A stretch of DNA of 64,000 nt, taken from Synechocystis sp. PCC 7509. GTDB lineage: Bacteria > Cyanobacteriota > Cyanobacteriia > Cyanobacteriales > Chroococcidiopsidaceae. Shown here one piece after another: positions 19,154 through 28,940 of the stretch. Both the position numbers and the translations under genes were made by a program. The stretch covers positions 1,994,323 through 2,058,322 of the forward strand of contig NZ_ALVU02000001.1 in NCBI RefSeq assembly GCF_000332075.2, in the 5' to 3' direction. The notes under the pieces are model-generated. The model was given only the letters and a program-made list of their open reading frames with translations, was not told where the DNA came from and searched no databases. Positions within the stretch are counted from its first letter, which is position 1. Each line of letters starts with the position of its first letter.

Positions 19154-20245
19154 ATGACGACTTTGAGCCTGCCCCTAACATCTTCTCCTCAATCCTGGTC
19201 TGGACTGATTGAAACTTACCGTCCATACCTACCCGTAACCGATAAAACCCCTGTTATTACCTTATTAGAAGGAAACACGCCCTTAATTCCCCTTCCCGCC
19301 CTCCAAGATCGCATCGGTAGACAGGTGCGAGTTTGGGCAAAGTATGATGGTTTGAACCCGACCGGAAGCTTCAAAGATCGGGGCATGACTATGGCAATTT
19401 CCAAAGCAAAAGAAGCTGGAGCCACTGCCGTAATTTGTGCGAGTACCGGAAACACCTCCGCCGCCGCCGCCGCCTATGCCAAACGAGGGGGAATGCGGGC
19501 TTTTGTGCTGATTCCTGAAGGTTATGTTGCTTTGGGGAAGTTGGCGCAAGCATTGCTATACGGAGCAGAAGTATTGGCAATTAAAGGAAACTTTGATCGA
19601 GCGCTAGAAATAGTCCGAGATATGGCAACCAATTACCCGGTAACGCTAGTAAATTCGGTTAATCCTTACCGCTTGGAAGGGCAAAAAACCGCCGCTTTTG
19701 AGGTGGTGGAAGTTCTAGGGGATGCTCCCGATTGGCTGTGTATTCCGGTGGGAAATGCCGGAAATATTACTGCCTACTGGATGGGATTTTGTGAATATCA
19801 TTCAGTGGGAAAATCTACTCGCTTACCTCGTATGATGGGCTTTCAAGCGGCGGGCGCATCGCCATTAATTACCGGAAAACCTGTAGCAAATCCCGATACC
19901 TTAGCCACAGCAATTAGAATTGGTAATCCCGCTAATTGGCAAAAAGCGATCGCAGTTAAGGAAGCAAGTCAAGGAGAATTTAACGCAGTTACAGACGAGG
20001 AGATTTTAGACGCTTACAGGTTATTGGCTTCGGAAGAAGGCATATTTTGCGAACCCGCCAGCGCCGCATCGGTAGCAGGATTGTTGAAGGTTAAGGGCAA
20101 AATTCCTACCGGAGCAAAGGTTGTCTGCGTGTTGACGGGAAATGGCTTAAAAGATCCCGATACAGCAATTAAACACAGTCAAAACTCTTTTCAGCAAGGG
20201 ATTGAGCCAGAAATTCACACCGTTGCTAAAGCGATGGGATTTTAG
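19154..20245 (+). CDS. thrC: Threonine synthase
   Basis: About 363 aa from ATG 19154 (an upstream TTG at 19130 is in frame but less likely). PLP-dependent fold type II: the PLP lysine lies in [11 protein letters not shown], the phosphate loop is around [10 protein letters not shown], and the Ser/Thr-rich [14 protein letters not shown] segment follows the Lys. It converts O-phosphohomoserine to threonine. The length fits the short bacterial form. Confidence 0.93.
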   Translation: MTTLSLPLTSSPQSWSGLIETYRPYLPVTDKTPVITLLEGNTPLIPLPALQDRIGRQVRVWAKYDGLNPTGSFKDRGMTMAISKAKEAGATAVICASTGNTSAAAAAYAKRGGMRAFVLIPEGYVALGKLAQALLYGAEVLAIKGNFDRALEIVRDMATNYPVTLVNSVNPYRLEGQKTAAFEVVEVLGDAPDWLCIPVGNAGNITAYWMGFCEYHSVGKSTRLPRMMGFQAAGASPLITGKPVANPDTLATAIRIGNPANWQKAIAVKEASQGEFNAVTDEEILDAYRLLASEEGIFCEPASAASVAGLLKVKGKIPTGAKVVCVLTGNGLKDPDTAIKHSQNSFQQGIEPEIHTVAKAMGF

Positions 20246-20255
20246 GTTATTGGCT

Positions 20256-21752
20256 ATGACGGAGGGTAAAGTTTATTTAGTTGGTGCGGGGCCTGGAAAT
20301 GTTGATTATCTGACAGTGCGATCGCACCAGCTATTGCAACAAGCTCAAGTGCTAATCTACGATGCCTTAGTGGATAGTCAATTGTTGCAACTTGTACCGC
20401 CAGAATGTCACAAAATTGATGTCGGTAAACGTGGTGGGAAAAGTAGTACGCCGCAAATAGAGATTAATCAGTTATTGGTAGAGCATTGTCAGCTAGGCAA
20501 ACAGGTAGTCCGGCTCAAAAGTGGCGATCCATTTATTTTTGGTCGTTGCACTGCCGAAATAACCGCGCTGAAAGCCGCTAATTGCAATTTTGAAGTAGTA
20601 CCAGGGATATCCTCGGCTTTGGCTGCTCCTTTATTATTAGGCATTCCGCTAACCGATCCGGTTTTGAGTCGCTGTTTTGCGGTATTTACGGCACACGAAC
20701 CCGACGAATTAGACTGGGAATCCTTGGCACGAATTGATACTTTGGTAGTGTTAATGGGAGGGCAACATTTAGCAGAAATTGTCGCTCAATTAGAACGCCA
20801 CGGAAAATCGTTGAATACACCAATTGCGATCGCTAGGTGGGTAAGTTCTCCCAAGCAAAGAGTATGGACAAGCGATTTAGCCCATATAGTCGCCCAAACT
20901 AAAGAAATTTCTTTAACTCCTGTGGTGATGATTATTGGGGAAGTAGTTAAGTTACGCACCTATCTCCAACCTTCACCGCTTCCCTTAGCTGGAAAAACAA
21001 TTTTAATCACCCGCGCGATGGGACAATCAAGCGGCTTTAGCAACTTATTACAGCAACAAGGCGCAACGGTAATTGAAATGCCAGCAATAGCAATTGTTCC
21101 GCCAACAAATTGGGAAGCTTTAGATCGGGCGATCGCCAATTTGCTAGAATACGATTGGCTGATTCTCACTTCGGCTAATGCTGTGGAGTATTTTTTCGAG
21201 CGGTTAGCAAATCAAAATAAAGATGCGCGAGCAATAGCTGGGGTAAAAATTGCTGTAGTTGGCGAAAAAACTGCCCAAAGTTTAAAGCAATACGGTTTAA
21301 AACCTGACTTTATCCCACCGGAATTTGTCGCCGATGCGATCGCACGTCATTTCCCAGAATCCCTAAAAGCTAAAAAAGTGCTGTTTCCCAGGGTAGAAAG
21401 TGGGGGACGGGAAGTGTTAGTTCAACAATTGAGCGCCAAGGGTGCGGAAGTCGTCGAAGTAGCGGCTTATCAATCAAAGTGTCCAGAAAACTTCGATCCT
21501 ATTGCGTTAGAAGCCTTGCAAAAGGGCGCGGTAGATGTAATAACCTTTGCTAGTTCAAAAACTGTCAAATACTTTCATCAACTCTTAACGGCGGCTGGAG
21601 GGGCTAATTTAGACAGAGTTTGTATTGCGTCTATTGGACCCCAAACTTCAAAAACCTGTCAGCAATTGCTAGAAAAAGTAGATATAGAAGCGACAGAATA
21701 TACGCTAGAAGGATTAACTAAGGCAATTGTCTACTGGGCAGATGAACAGTAA
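20256..21752 (+). CDS. cobA-hemD: Uroporphyrinogen-III C-methyltransferase fused to uroporphyrinogen-III synthase
   Basis: About 498 aa from ATG 20256. Residues 1-245 are a CobA/SumT SAM-dependent methyltransferase (VYLVGAGPGNVDYLT, VVRLKSGDPFIFGR, VVPGISSA, VVLMGGQHL). Residues about 255-495 are HemD (ILITRAMGQSSGF, DWLILTSANAVEYFF, VVGEKTAQSL, SSKTVKYF). The two activities make uroporphyrinogen III and methylate it to precorrin-2, the siroheme/cobalamin branch. It starts 10 bp after thrC and overlaps coaE, suggesting one transcript. Confidence 0.92.
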   Translation: MTEGKVYLVGAGPGNVDYLTVRSHQLLQQAQVLIYDALVDSQLLQLVPPECHKIDVGKRGGKSSTPQIEINQLLVEHCQLGKQVVRLKSGDPFIFGRCTAEITALKAANCNFEVVPGISSALAAPLLLGIPLTDPVLSRCFAVFTAHEPDELDWESLARIDTLVVLMGGQHLAEIVAQLERHGKSLNTPIAIARWVSSPKQRVWTSDLAHIVAQTKEISLTPVVMIIGEVVKLRTYLQPSPLPLAGKTILITRAMGQSSGFSNLLQQQGATVIEMPAIAIVPPTNWEALDRAIANLLEYDWLILTSANAVEYFFERLANQNKDARAIAGVKIAVVGEKTAQSLKQYGLKPDFIPPEFVADAIARHFPESLKAKKVLFPRVESGGREVLVQQLSAKGAEVVEVAAYQSKCPENFDPIALEALQKGAVDVITFASSKTVKYFHQLLTAAGGANLDRVCIASIGPQTSKTCQQLLEKVDIEATEYTLEGLTKAIVYWADEQ

Positions 21753-22356
21753 AAATAATCGCCGTTTAATTGGCTTAACTGGGGGCATTAGCACGGGTAA
21801 AAGCACCGTCAGTAAGTATTTAGAGACAAAGTACAAATTACAGATTTTGGATGCGGATATATACGCTAGAGACGCGGTTAAAATTGGCTCTCCGGCAATA
21901 AAGGCGATCGCCTCTCGTTATGGTGAAAGTATATTGTTAGCCGATGGTAGTTTAAATCGGCAGCAGTTGGGAAGTATTCTTTTCAAAGATGCTTCCGAGC
22001 GTCAGTGGTTGGAAAAACAAATTCATCCTTACGTGCGTAATGCTTTTGAAAAGGAAATCGATAATTCTAACCCAGACATTGTAATCGTTGTACCGTTACT
22101 CTTTGAGGCGGGGATGACCGATTTGGTTACAGAAATTTGGGTAGTGTATTGCAACCCCCATCAACAACTAGCAAGATTAATGGAGCGCGAAAGTTTAACG
22201 CCAGAAGCCGCTCAATCTAGGATTAACAGCCAAATGCCCCTAAAGGAAAAATGCGATCGCGCTGACCTAATTTTAGACAACTCCTCTAGCCTCGAATCTC
22301 TATTTAAGCAAGTAGACATAGCAATGCTTAATCCTCCTCCGCTTCCCCGCCAATGA
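21742..22356 (+). CDS. coaE: Dephospho-CoA kinase
   Basis: About 204 aa from ATG 21742 (an in-frame TTG at 21727 is the alternative). Walker A GGISTGKST near the N-terminus, DADIYARD, and the lid region ARLMERESLTPEAAQSRI. It phosphorylates dephospho-CoA in the last step of CoA synthesis. The start overlaps the preceding cobA-hemD stop by 11 bp. The 3' end overlaps convergent tldD by 29 bp. Confidence 0.93.
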   Translation: MNSKNNRRLIGLTGGISTGKSTVSKYLETKYKLQILDADIYARDAVKIGSPAIKAIASRYGESILLADGSLNRQQLGSILFKDASERQWLEKQIHPYVRNAFEKEIDNSNPDIVIVVPLLFEAGMTDLVTEIWVVYCNPHQQLARLMERESLTPEAAQSRINSQMPLKEKCDRADLILDNSSSLESLFKQVDIAMLNPPPLPRQ

Positions 22357-23728
22357 CTACATCCCGAATCCGCAAACTAGGGCTGCCACAACCTACCGGA
22401 AGCCCATTTTGTCCGCCTTTGCCACAGCCGCCGGATTCATCCCAATAAAAATCATCTCCTATGTCTTCAATATCTGCCAGCGTTTGAAATACATTCCCCG
22501 ACAAAGTAACGTCTCTTACAGGCTCTGCTATCTGTCCGTTGCGGATCATCCAAGCTTCCCCAGCGCTGAAGGTAAACATTTCACCATTAGTCATCCCTCC
22601 TAACCAATTACTGGCATAAACTCCTTCTTCAATATCACTAAATAAGTCAACAACAGGAGTTTTGCCCCGCTCAATCCAAGTATTGGTCATGCGGACAATG
22701 GGCGCATAGTGGTAATTGAGACACCGAGCATTCCCTGTAGGTGCTTCTCCCAACTTCCCCGCCGTCTCCCGCGAATGCAGTCTACCAACTAATACACCGT
22801 CTTTGATTAATTGCGTTGTAGTTGCAGGCGTACCTTCATCATCATAATAATAACTACCGCGATGCCCTGGAGGAGCCGCGCCATCAAATATTTGCAGTTC
22901 TTTAGGCCCAAAGCGCCGCCCTAAGCTCATAACTTCGAGCAAATCGGGGTTTTCGTAAGCCATATCAGCCTCCGAAAGATGACCAAAAGCCTCATGGACA
23001 AATAAGCCCGACAAAATTGGATCGATAACTACAGTATAGGTATTGCCTTTAACCGGAGGCAAAGATAGTGCTGCTACGGCTCTAGTTGCCGCACTCAAAA
23101 CTTGCGATTCTAAATTAGTCAAGTCTTCGTAAGCCTTGCGAGAACCAATAGTTTCCCGCCCCGTTTGGACGGTATCGCCATTTCGAGCGGTAGCTGCAAA
23201 ACGCATCTCCATATCTACCCACGATTGCTCGATTAATGTGCCTTCGGAAGTGGCTAAAACGACTCTTTGCACGGTGTCGCCATAGCGGACAGAAGTAGTA
23301 GTAATTAAACCGCAACTTTTGAGAATTTCACTATAGAAGTCGCATAGTTGTTTTTTTGCCGCCAAAGAAACATGGCGCGGATCGGTTCCTGTTAACGGGA
23401 CAAAACAAATATCTTGACAGGGTTCAATTTGGGCAAGTATTGTTTCCGTATCTCCAACAATTCGAGCAGCAGTGACAGCTTCCTCAATTCGAGATTCTAT
23501 GGTGGATAGTTCATTAAAACTACTCAAACCCCAGCCGCCTTTATAGCAAGCTCGAATTTGTCCGCCAATAGATAAACCTTCGCTGAGGGTTTCTATTTTG
23601 TCGCCACGCCGTAAAATATCTATTCCCTCGGCTTCCTCTAAACGAATAGCTAAATAATCTACTTTAGAGCGATAGCGGGCGATTAAGTCGGCAAGCAAGT
23701 TTTGGGCATCAACAACCGCGTTCGGCAT
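22328..23728 (-). CDS. tldD: TldD-type metalloprotease
   Basis: A 466-aa protein. The zinc-binding HExxxH motif is visible as HEAFGHLSEAD near residue 245, which distinguishes TldD from its partner PmbA/TldE. TldD/E heterodimers cleave modified peptides and leader peptides in the cytosol. The partner is not in this window. Its 3' end overlaps coaE tail to tail. Confidence 0.9.
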   Translation of the reverse strand: MPNAVVDAQNLLADLIARYRSKVDYLAIRLEEAEGIDILRRGDKIETLSEGLSIGGQIRACYKGGWGLSSFNELSTIESRIEEAVTAARIVGDTETILAQIEPCQDICFVPLTGTDPRHVSLAAKKQLCDFYSEILKSCGLITTTSVRYGDTVQRVVLATSEGTLIEQSWVDMEMRFAATARNGDTVQTGRETIGSRKAYEDLTNLESQVLSAATRAVAALSLPPVKGNTYTVVIDPILSGLFVHEAFGHLSEADMAYENPDLLEVMSLGRRFGPKELQIFDGAAPPGHRGSYYYDDEGTPATTTQLIKDGVLVGRLHSRETAGKLGEAPTGNARCLNYHYAPIVRMTNTWIERGKTPVVDLFSDIEEGVYASNWLGGMTNGEMFTFSAGEAWMIRNGQIAEPVRDVTLSGNVFQTLADIEDIGDDFYWDESGGCGKGGQNGLPVGCGSPSLRIRDVVIGGEAEED

Positions 23729-23873
23729 ATAAAAACTGATAAACTGCCTCTATTTTGCAATGAATCTGGTCGCAGTTACTATTAAAAATTCAGGTGTTGT
23801 AATTTTCGGCTCATTCTCCTAGGCTGATAAAATTAAACTTGCTTTCTACTTTCATCGGGGCTAGGAGTAATTA

Positions 23874-25490
23874 ATGTTAGGGAAATTGCGGCAACAGCCG
23901 AGTTTATGGCTAGTTACCAAAGTAGCAAGTATTTTTTTTGTCTTTTGTCTAATATTTATTCTGCATCGCTACTACACTTTTTACGCTTCTTTCGATCAAG
24001 GCATTTTTAATCAAGTATTTTGGAACGGCACTCACGGGCGAATGTTTCAAAGTTCGCTTTCTTCTAGCCTTTCTACCAATGTCGTCCATAATAGCGAAGT
24101 TCCAGAGGTGTTTTATCACCGTTTGGGGCAACACTTTACCCCCGCTTTGTTGCTTTGGCTACCGCTTTACGCCTTAATTCCTTCTCCTGCTACTTTATCA
24201 GTTTTGCAAGTAATTTTAATTACGGCGGCGGGTTTTGTTCTCTATGCTTTGGCAAGACACTATTTAGAACCGCCGCTTGCGGCGATGATTGCTATTAGCT
24301 TTTATGGAGCTAATGCGGTAATTGGGCCTACACTGTCCAATTTTCACGACCTAAGTCAAATTCCCTTATTTGTGTTTAGCTTGCTTTGGGCAATGGAAAA
24401 ACGCAAGTGGTGGCTATTTTGGCTGCTCATAGTCTTAACCTTAGCCGTGCGTGAAGATAGCGGTGTAGTGCTATTTAGCCTTGGTTTTTACTTAATTGTC
24501 AGCAAACGCTATCCCCAAATTGGGTTAATGGTTTGTACTCTCAGTTTGAGTTATATGTTGGTATTGACTAATGCGATCATGCCGTTATTCTCTGATGATA
24601 TTTCGCGGCGGTTTATGATCGAACGCTTTGGACACTTTACCGACCAAGAGGAAGCCACTACTTTAGATATTATTTGGGCAATTGTCAGTAAACCGTGGCA
24701 ATTGTTGATGCAGTTATTTTCCCCTTGGGACGACAAAATAAAGTATTTACTCGGTCATTGGTTGCCTTTAGCTTTTATCCCAGCTATTTCGGGCGCAGCT
24801 TGGGTAGTGACAGGGTTTCCTTTACTGCAAATATTTTTACAGCAAGGCGAATCAAGGTTAGCCATTACAATTCGCTATGCTTTAACGGTAGTTCCGGGGT
24901 TATTTTATGGTGCAATACTTTGGTACGCTCATCACCCTAAACAGTTTAAGCCATCCTTTCAACGCTTTTGGTGTGCTTGCATTTGTTTATCGTTAGTATT
25001 TACGCTGACTTCAAACCCTAGTCGGACTTTTTATTTTCTGATTCCCGACTCAATTCAACCTTGGGTACATATTTCCTTACCGCAACAATGGCATCATGTT
25101 CGCCAAGCACGGAAACTCCTAGCGCAAATTCCCTCTGGTGCTAGTGTATCTGCAACTACCTATCTTGTCCCTCCGCTTTCTAGCCGCCGCGAAATTGTCA
25201 GATTTCCGATGTTGCAATTGCGTAATGATGCCAGGGAAGTTGTAAGTTGTGAGTATGCGATCGCCGACTTGTGGCAATTGCAACAGTATCAAGCAGCTTT
25301 TAAGGGCGATCGCCAGTTACTGATAGACAGTGTTAAGCTAATTAATCAAATCGTGGGCGATCGCCAGTACGGGATTATCGATTATACCGAGGGTATAGTA
25401 TTGCTCCAAAAAGCTGCTTTATCCTCCAATCAAGCAACGGCGGCATGGTTTGCTTATCAAAACCAACTCAAAAAACTTGCCCGATTCTAA
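23874..25490 (+). CDS. DUF2079 family membrane protein
   Basis: A 538-aa protein with about ten hydrophobic segments spread over residues 15-380 and a soluble C-terminal third. FDQGIFNQVFWNGTHG, HFTPALLLWLPLYALIPSPATL and LTLAVREDSGV match the DUF2079 family, which resembles GT-C glycosyltransferases. It is followed by a glycosyltransferase gene on the same strand, hinting at a role in surface glycan synthesis. The substrate is unknown. Confidence 0.82.
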   Translation: MLGKLRQQPSLWLVTKVASIFFVFCLIFILHRYYTFYASFDQGIFNQVFWNGTHGRMFQSSLSSSLSTNVVHNSEVPEVFYHRLGQHFTPALLLWLPLYALIPSPATLSVLQVILITAAGFVLYALARHYLEPPLAAMIAISFYGANAVIGPTLSNFHDLSQIPLFVFSLLWAMEKRKWWLFWLLIVLTLAVREDSGVVLFSLGFYLIVSKRYPQIGLMVCTLSLSYMLVLTNAIMPLFSDDISRRFMIERFGHFTDQEEATTLDIIWAIVSKPWQLLMQLFSPWDDKIKYLLGHWLPLAFIPAISGAAWVVTGFPLLQIFLQQGESRLAITIRYALTVVPGLFYGAILWYAHHPKQFKPSFQRFWCACICLSLVFTLTSNPSRTFYFLIPDSIQPWVHISLPQQWHHVRQARKLLAQIPSGASVSATTYLVPPLSSRREIVRFPMLQLRNDAREVVSCEYAIADLWQLQQYQAAFKGDRQLLIDSVKLINQIVGDRQYGIIDYTEGIVLLQKAALSSNQATAAWFAYQNQLKKLARF

Positions 25491-25603
25491 TCCTAAGTAT
25501 TAATTAAATCCAAAAAAAAGTTCAGTAATTACACTTGCCGTATTCGCTGTTCGTATAGCTTTAAATCAATATATATTTAGAAATATTTACAGGTTTGTGG
25601 TCG

Positions 25604-26791
25604 ATGAAGATTTTGGTACTGACGTGGGAGTTTCCACCGCGAATTGTAGGCGGAATTGCTCGCCACGTAGCCGAGTTATACCCAGAAATTGTTAAATTAG
25701 GGCATGAAGTTCACCTCATTACCGTAGAATTTGGCTCTGCGCCAATGTACGAAGTAGTAGACGGCGTGAAGGTGCATCGCGTTGATGTTGCTTTCAGTAA
25801 TGATTTTTTCCACTGGATAGTCAATTTAAACGACAGCATGGGCAGTCATGGCGCTAAATTGATGTTAGAAGAGGGCGGTTTTGATTTAATCCACGCTCAC
25901 GACTGGCTAGTGGGAGATGCGGCAATTTCTCTCAAGCAAAACTTTAAAGTTCCTCTAATTGCCACTATTCACGCTACAGAATTTGGTCGCTATAATGGGC
26001 TGTACAATGCCGACCATTATTATATTTGTGGCAAAGAAAGGTTACTGGCTTACAATGCTTGGCGGGTAATTGTGTGTACTGACTATATGCGCCGGGAAGT
26101 AGAAAGAGCGCTTCACAGTCCTTGGGATAAAGTAGATGTGATTTACAACGGCATTAGAGCCGAGAAGAAACACCATCAAACAGATTTTGACTTCTGGAAT
26201 TTTCGTCGCCACTTTGCCAACGATCGCGAAAAAATAGTTTACTATGTCGGGCGCATGAGCCATGAAAAAGGTGTTTCAGTCTTAATTAATGCCACCCCCA
26301 AAGTTGCCGCCGCTATGGGTGGCTATGTCAAATTTGTCATTATTGGTGGTGGCAATACGGACAACTTAAAACGTCAAGCTTGGGATTTAGGGATTTGGGA
26401 GAAGTTTTATTTCACAGGCTTCATGTCTGACGAAACGCTAGACAAGTTTCAAACTGTAGCCGATTGCGCAGTTTTCCCTAGTTTGTACGAACCTTTTGGG
26501 ATTGTAGCTCTAGAAAGTTTTGCCGCCCGCGTCCCGGTAGTGGTTTCTGATACGGGAGGTTTACCGGAGGTTGTACAGCATACAAAAACAGGTGTAGTCA
26601 CTTATACAGGCAATGCGGACTCTTTGGCTTGGGGAATTTTGGAAGTATTAAAAAATCCCGGTTACAGGCAATGGTTAGTGGATAACGCCTACCAAGATTT
26701 GGCGCGGCGTTTTAGGTGGGAAGACTTGGCACAGCAAACCGTTAGCGTTTACGATCGCGTAGTACAAGAAAAAGCTCAAACTGTTTGGTAA
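25604..26791 (+). CDS. Glycosyltransferase family 4 protein (glycogen-synthase-like)
   Basis: About 395 aa from ATG 25604. The GT-B fold starts with MKILVLTWEFPPRIVGGIARHV, has VGRMSHEKGV in the nucleotide-binding domain and the GT4 EX7E motif in PSLYEPFGIVALESFA. The N-terminal KxGG-like motif resembles starch/glycogen synthases, but it is shorter than GlgA. Donor and acceptor are unknown. It converges with the cysteine desulfurase gene (3-bp gap). Confidence 0.85.
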   Translation: MKILVLTWEFPPRIVGGIARHVAELYPEIVKLGHEVHLITVEFGSAPMYEVVDGVKVHRVDVAFSNDFFHWIVNLNDSMGSHGAKLMLEEGGFDLIHAHDWLVGDAAISLKQNFKVPLIATIHATEFGRYNGLYNADHYYICGKERLLAYNAWRVIVCTDYMRREVERALHSPWDKVDVIYNGIRAEKKHHQTDFDFWNFRRHFANDREKIVYYVGRMSHEKGVSVLINATPKVAAAMGGYVKFVIIGGGNTDNLKRQAWDLGIWEKFYFTGFMSDETLDKFQTVADCAVFPSLYEPFGIVALESFAARVPVVVSDTGGLPEVVQHTKTGVVTYTGNADSLAWGILEVLKNPGYRQWLVDNAYQDLARRFRWEDLAQQTVSVYDRVVQEKAQTVW

Positions 26792-26794
26792 CAG

Positions 26795-27961
26795 CTAGAC
26801 AAAGGAAGTTTGCCGCCGCAAACTAGCAATAGTAGAGGTGGCGCAAAGTGCTACAAGTTCAATTTCTGAAGCTGTATTAAATCGCCCAATCCCAAACCTC
26901 ACCGAAGCATAAGCTAGTTTTTCCGAGTGTCCCAAAGCTGTCAAAACATGAGACGGAGCAATAGTTGCACTGGAACACGCAGAACCCGAAGAAACAGCTA
27001 CAATCGGCTGCAACCCCAACAGCAAAGCTGCTCCATCTACACCTTCTACACTAATATTTAAGTTGCCTGGTAATCGCTTGGTAGGATGACCGTTAAGATG
27101 TATTCCCTCTAATTTACTTAGCTGTTGCCATAATTGTTGGCGCAAATTAATTAAACGTTGTGCCTCCATTTCCATTTCTGCTAAAGCAATTTCTACAGCT
27201 TTGGCAAAACCAACAATCTGCGGTGGATACAAAGTCCCCGAACGCCTAGAACGCTCGTGTCCGCCTCCGTGTAACTGCGCCGATAGTTGAACTCTAGGGT
27301 TGCGCCTACGGACGTACAAAGCACCTATACCTTTAGCACCATAAACCTTATGCGCCGTCATTGATAGCAAGTCAATGTTCATTTCCTCTACATTCAAAGG
27401 AATTTTACCAATCGCTTGCGCGGCATCGGTATGAAACAAAACCCCCGCCGCGCGACAGATTGCACCAATTTCTGCCAACGGCTGCAAAACCCCAATCTCA
27501 TTATTAGCCGCCATTACCGATACTAAAATCGTTTCTGGACGCAAAGCTTGCTGCAAAATATTTAAGTCGATTAATCCGTCTGGCTGGACAGGCAAAATAG
27601 TAATTTCAAACCCAAGACTTCGCAAATAATTACAAGGATCTAAAACGGCGCTATGCTCGGTTTGGAGGGTAATAATATGCCGCCCTTTACTAAAATAAGC
27701 TTCGGCAATTCCCTTAATTGCTAAATTATTTGCTTCGGTTGCTCCACTTGTAAATACTATTTCTTCTGGAGACGCGCCAATAGCTTCAGCTAAAGTATTT
27801 CTTGCCTGTTTGACACCAGCTTCCGCTTCCCAACCGTAAATGTGACCGCTACTTGATGGATTGCCAAAATATTCTGTAAAGTAAGGCAGCATTGCGGCTA
27901 ATACCCGTTCGTCAACAGGGGTCGTAGCGTGACAATCTAGATAAATAGGACGATTATTCAA
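26795..27961 (-). CDS. Cysteine desulfurase (NifS/IscS type)
   Basis: A 388-aa PLP enzyme. YLDCHATTPVDERV at the N-terminus, the PLP Lys in MTAHKVYGAKGIGALYV, and the catalytic Cys in SSGSACSSATI near residue 330. The short Cys loop marks group I (NifS/IscS). It supplies sulfur for Fe-S clusters or tRNA thiolation. There is no scaffold gene alongside, so I give no symbol. Confidence 0.9.
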   Translation of the reverse strand: MNNRPIYLDCHATTPVDERVLAAMLPYFTEYFGNPSSSGHIYGWEAEAGVKQARNTLAEAIGASPEEIVFTSGATEANNLAIKGIAEAYFSKGRHIITLQTEHSAVLDPCNYLRSLGFEITILPVQPDGLIDLNILQQALRPETILVSVMAANNEIGVLQPLAEIGAICRAAGVLFHTDAAQAIGKIPLNVEEMNIDLLSMTAHKVYGAKGIGALYVRRRNPRVQLSAQLHGGGHERSRRSGTLYPPQIVGFAKAVEIALAEMEMEAQRLINLRQQLWQQLSKLEGIHLNGHPTKRLPGNLNISVEGVDGAALLLGLQPIVAVSSGSACSSATIAPSHVLTALGHSEKLAYASVRFGIGRFNTASEIELVALCATSTIASLRRQTSFV

Positions 27962-28155
27962 AGTTTTTGCTTTATATTAATAAAGTGCGATCGCTTCAAA
28001 GCTGTTTAAATTAATTTTTCTTAAGTTATATAACCTAAAGTACATAATTTTAAATGACAGCTAGAGTTTGTTCAACCACTGGATAGATACGATTGAGCCA
28101 AGAGTGATTTAGACTATGGAAATAATAAGTAATTAATCAATTTTGACTTATCTGG

Positions 28156-28560
28156 ATGTTAATATTGTCTTGTCGCCCCCGTACCTTGCGCGTTCTTGTA
28201 GTTGACGATCATGAGCTAACCCGTTTTAGCCTGAAGCTCGCCCTGAGCGGACAGAAAGATATTGAATTAGTAGGTGTTGCCAGTAACGGACAAGAGGCAA
28301 TAGAAATGGTAGAACGCTACCACCCTAACGTAATTGTTCTCGATCTACAAATGCCCGTGATGGATGGATGGAGCGCATCTAGTCGAATCAAAATCATAGA
28401 TCCATCTGCTCAAATTATTGCTTATTCCTCTCTAGAAAATCCTAAGTTTTTAGAAACAACTAACATCAACTGTTTGGATGCTTTTTGTAAAAAAGACACT
28501 CCTACTAATGAGCTAATTAAGCTAGTTAGAGAGCTAGGCGAAAAAATAGTAAATTTTTAA
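28156..28560 (+). CDS. Stand-alone response regulator receiver protein
   Basis: A 134-aa protein consisting of one REC domain: VLVVDDHELTRFSLKLAL, phospho-acceptor Asp in VIVLDLQMPVMDGW, and the conserved Lys in FCKKDTP. The DDHELTR start and overall style are those of NarL-type regulators, but no output domain follows, so it resembles CheY-like or truncated NarL regulators. The partner kinase is unknown. Confidence 0.85.
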   Translation: MLILSCRPRTLRVLVVDDHELTRFSLKLALSGQKDIELVGVASNGQEAIEMVERYHPNVIVLDLQMPVMDGWSASSRIKIIDPSAQIIAYSSLENPKFLETTNINCLDAFCKKDTPTNELIKLVRELGEKIVNF

Positions 28561-28647
28561 TAAAGTGCAGCAACCAAAGAATTCACGCTGATAGTTAATC
28601 CTTTTAGCCATCAGCGTGCAACTCAACAGGTGAAAAATAAAACTAAT

Positions 28648-28827
28648 TTAATTAGCTTCTTTAGGAAAAGTCCGCTTAAATTCATCAAGCAGATCGTCCA
28701 TTTCTTCTAAAGCTTGATTAACATCAATTCTTAGGCTGCCCAAATTTGGCTGTTCTAATAAAGTTAGCAATTGTTCGCGCTTAGTTTTAACTAAAGCAAC
28801 TCTTTCAATCAGGGTTTGGGTATCCAT
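28648..28827 (-). CDS. Small conserved-looking protein, 59 aa
   Basis: ATG 28827 to TAA 28648 encodes MDTQTLIERVALVKTKREQ… ending …LLDEFKRTFPKEAN, an amphipathic, charged, helical protein with regular Leu spacing and no membrane segment. A purine-rich stretch (GGAAATAACC on the minus strand) precedes the start. The coding-like composition supports a real gene. The function is unknown. Confidence 0.6.
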   Translation of the reverse strand: MDTQTLIERVALVKTKREQLLTLLEQPNLGSLRIDVNQALEEMDDLLDEFKRTFPKEAN

Positions 28828-28940
28828 GGTGGTTATTTCCAGTAATTAGTATTCTTATTTTATAAGCTGTTAGCTATTTGCGGTCTACTTAAATAGTATT
28901 AGCTAGTCAAATTCGATTTAACCAAGGTTTAAGACAAAAT

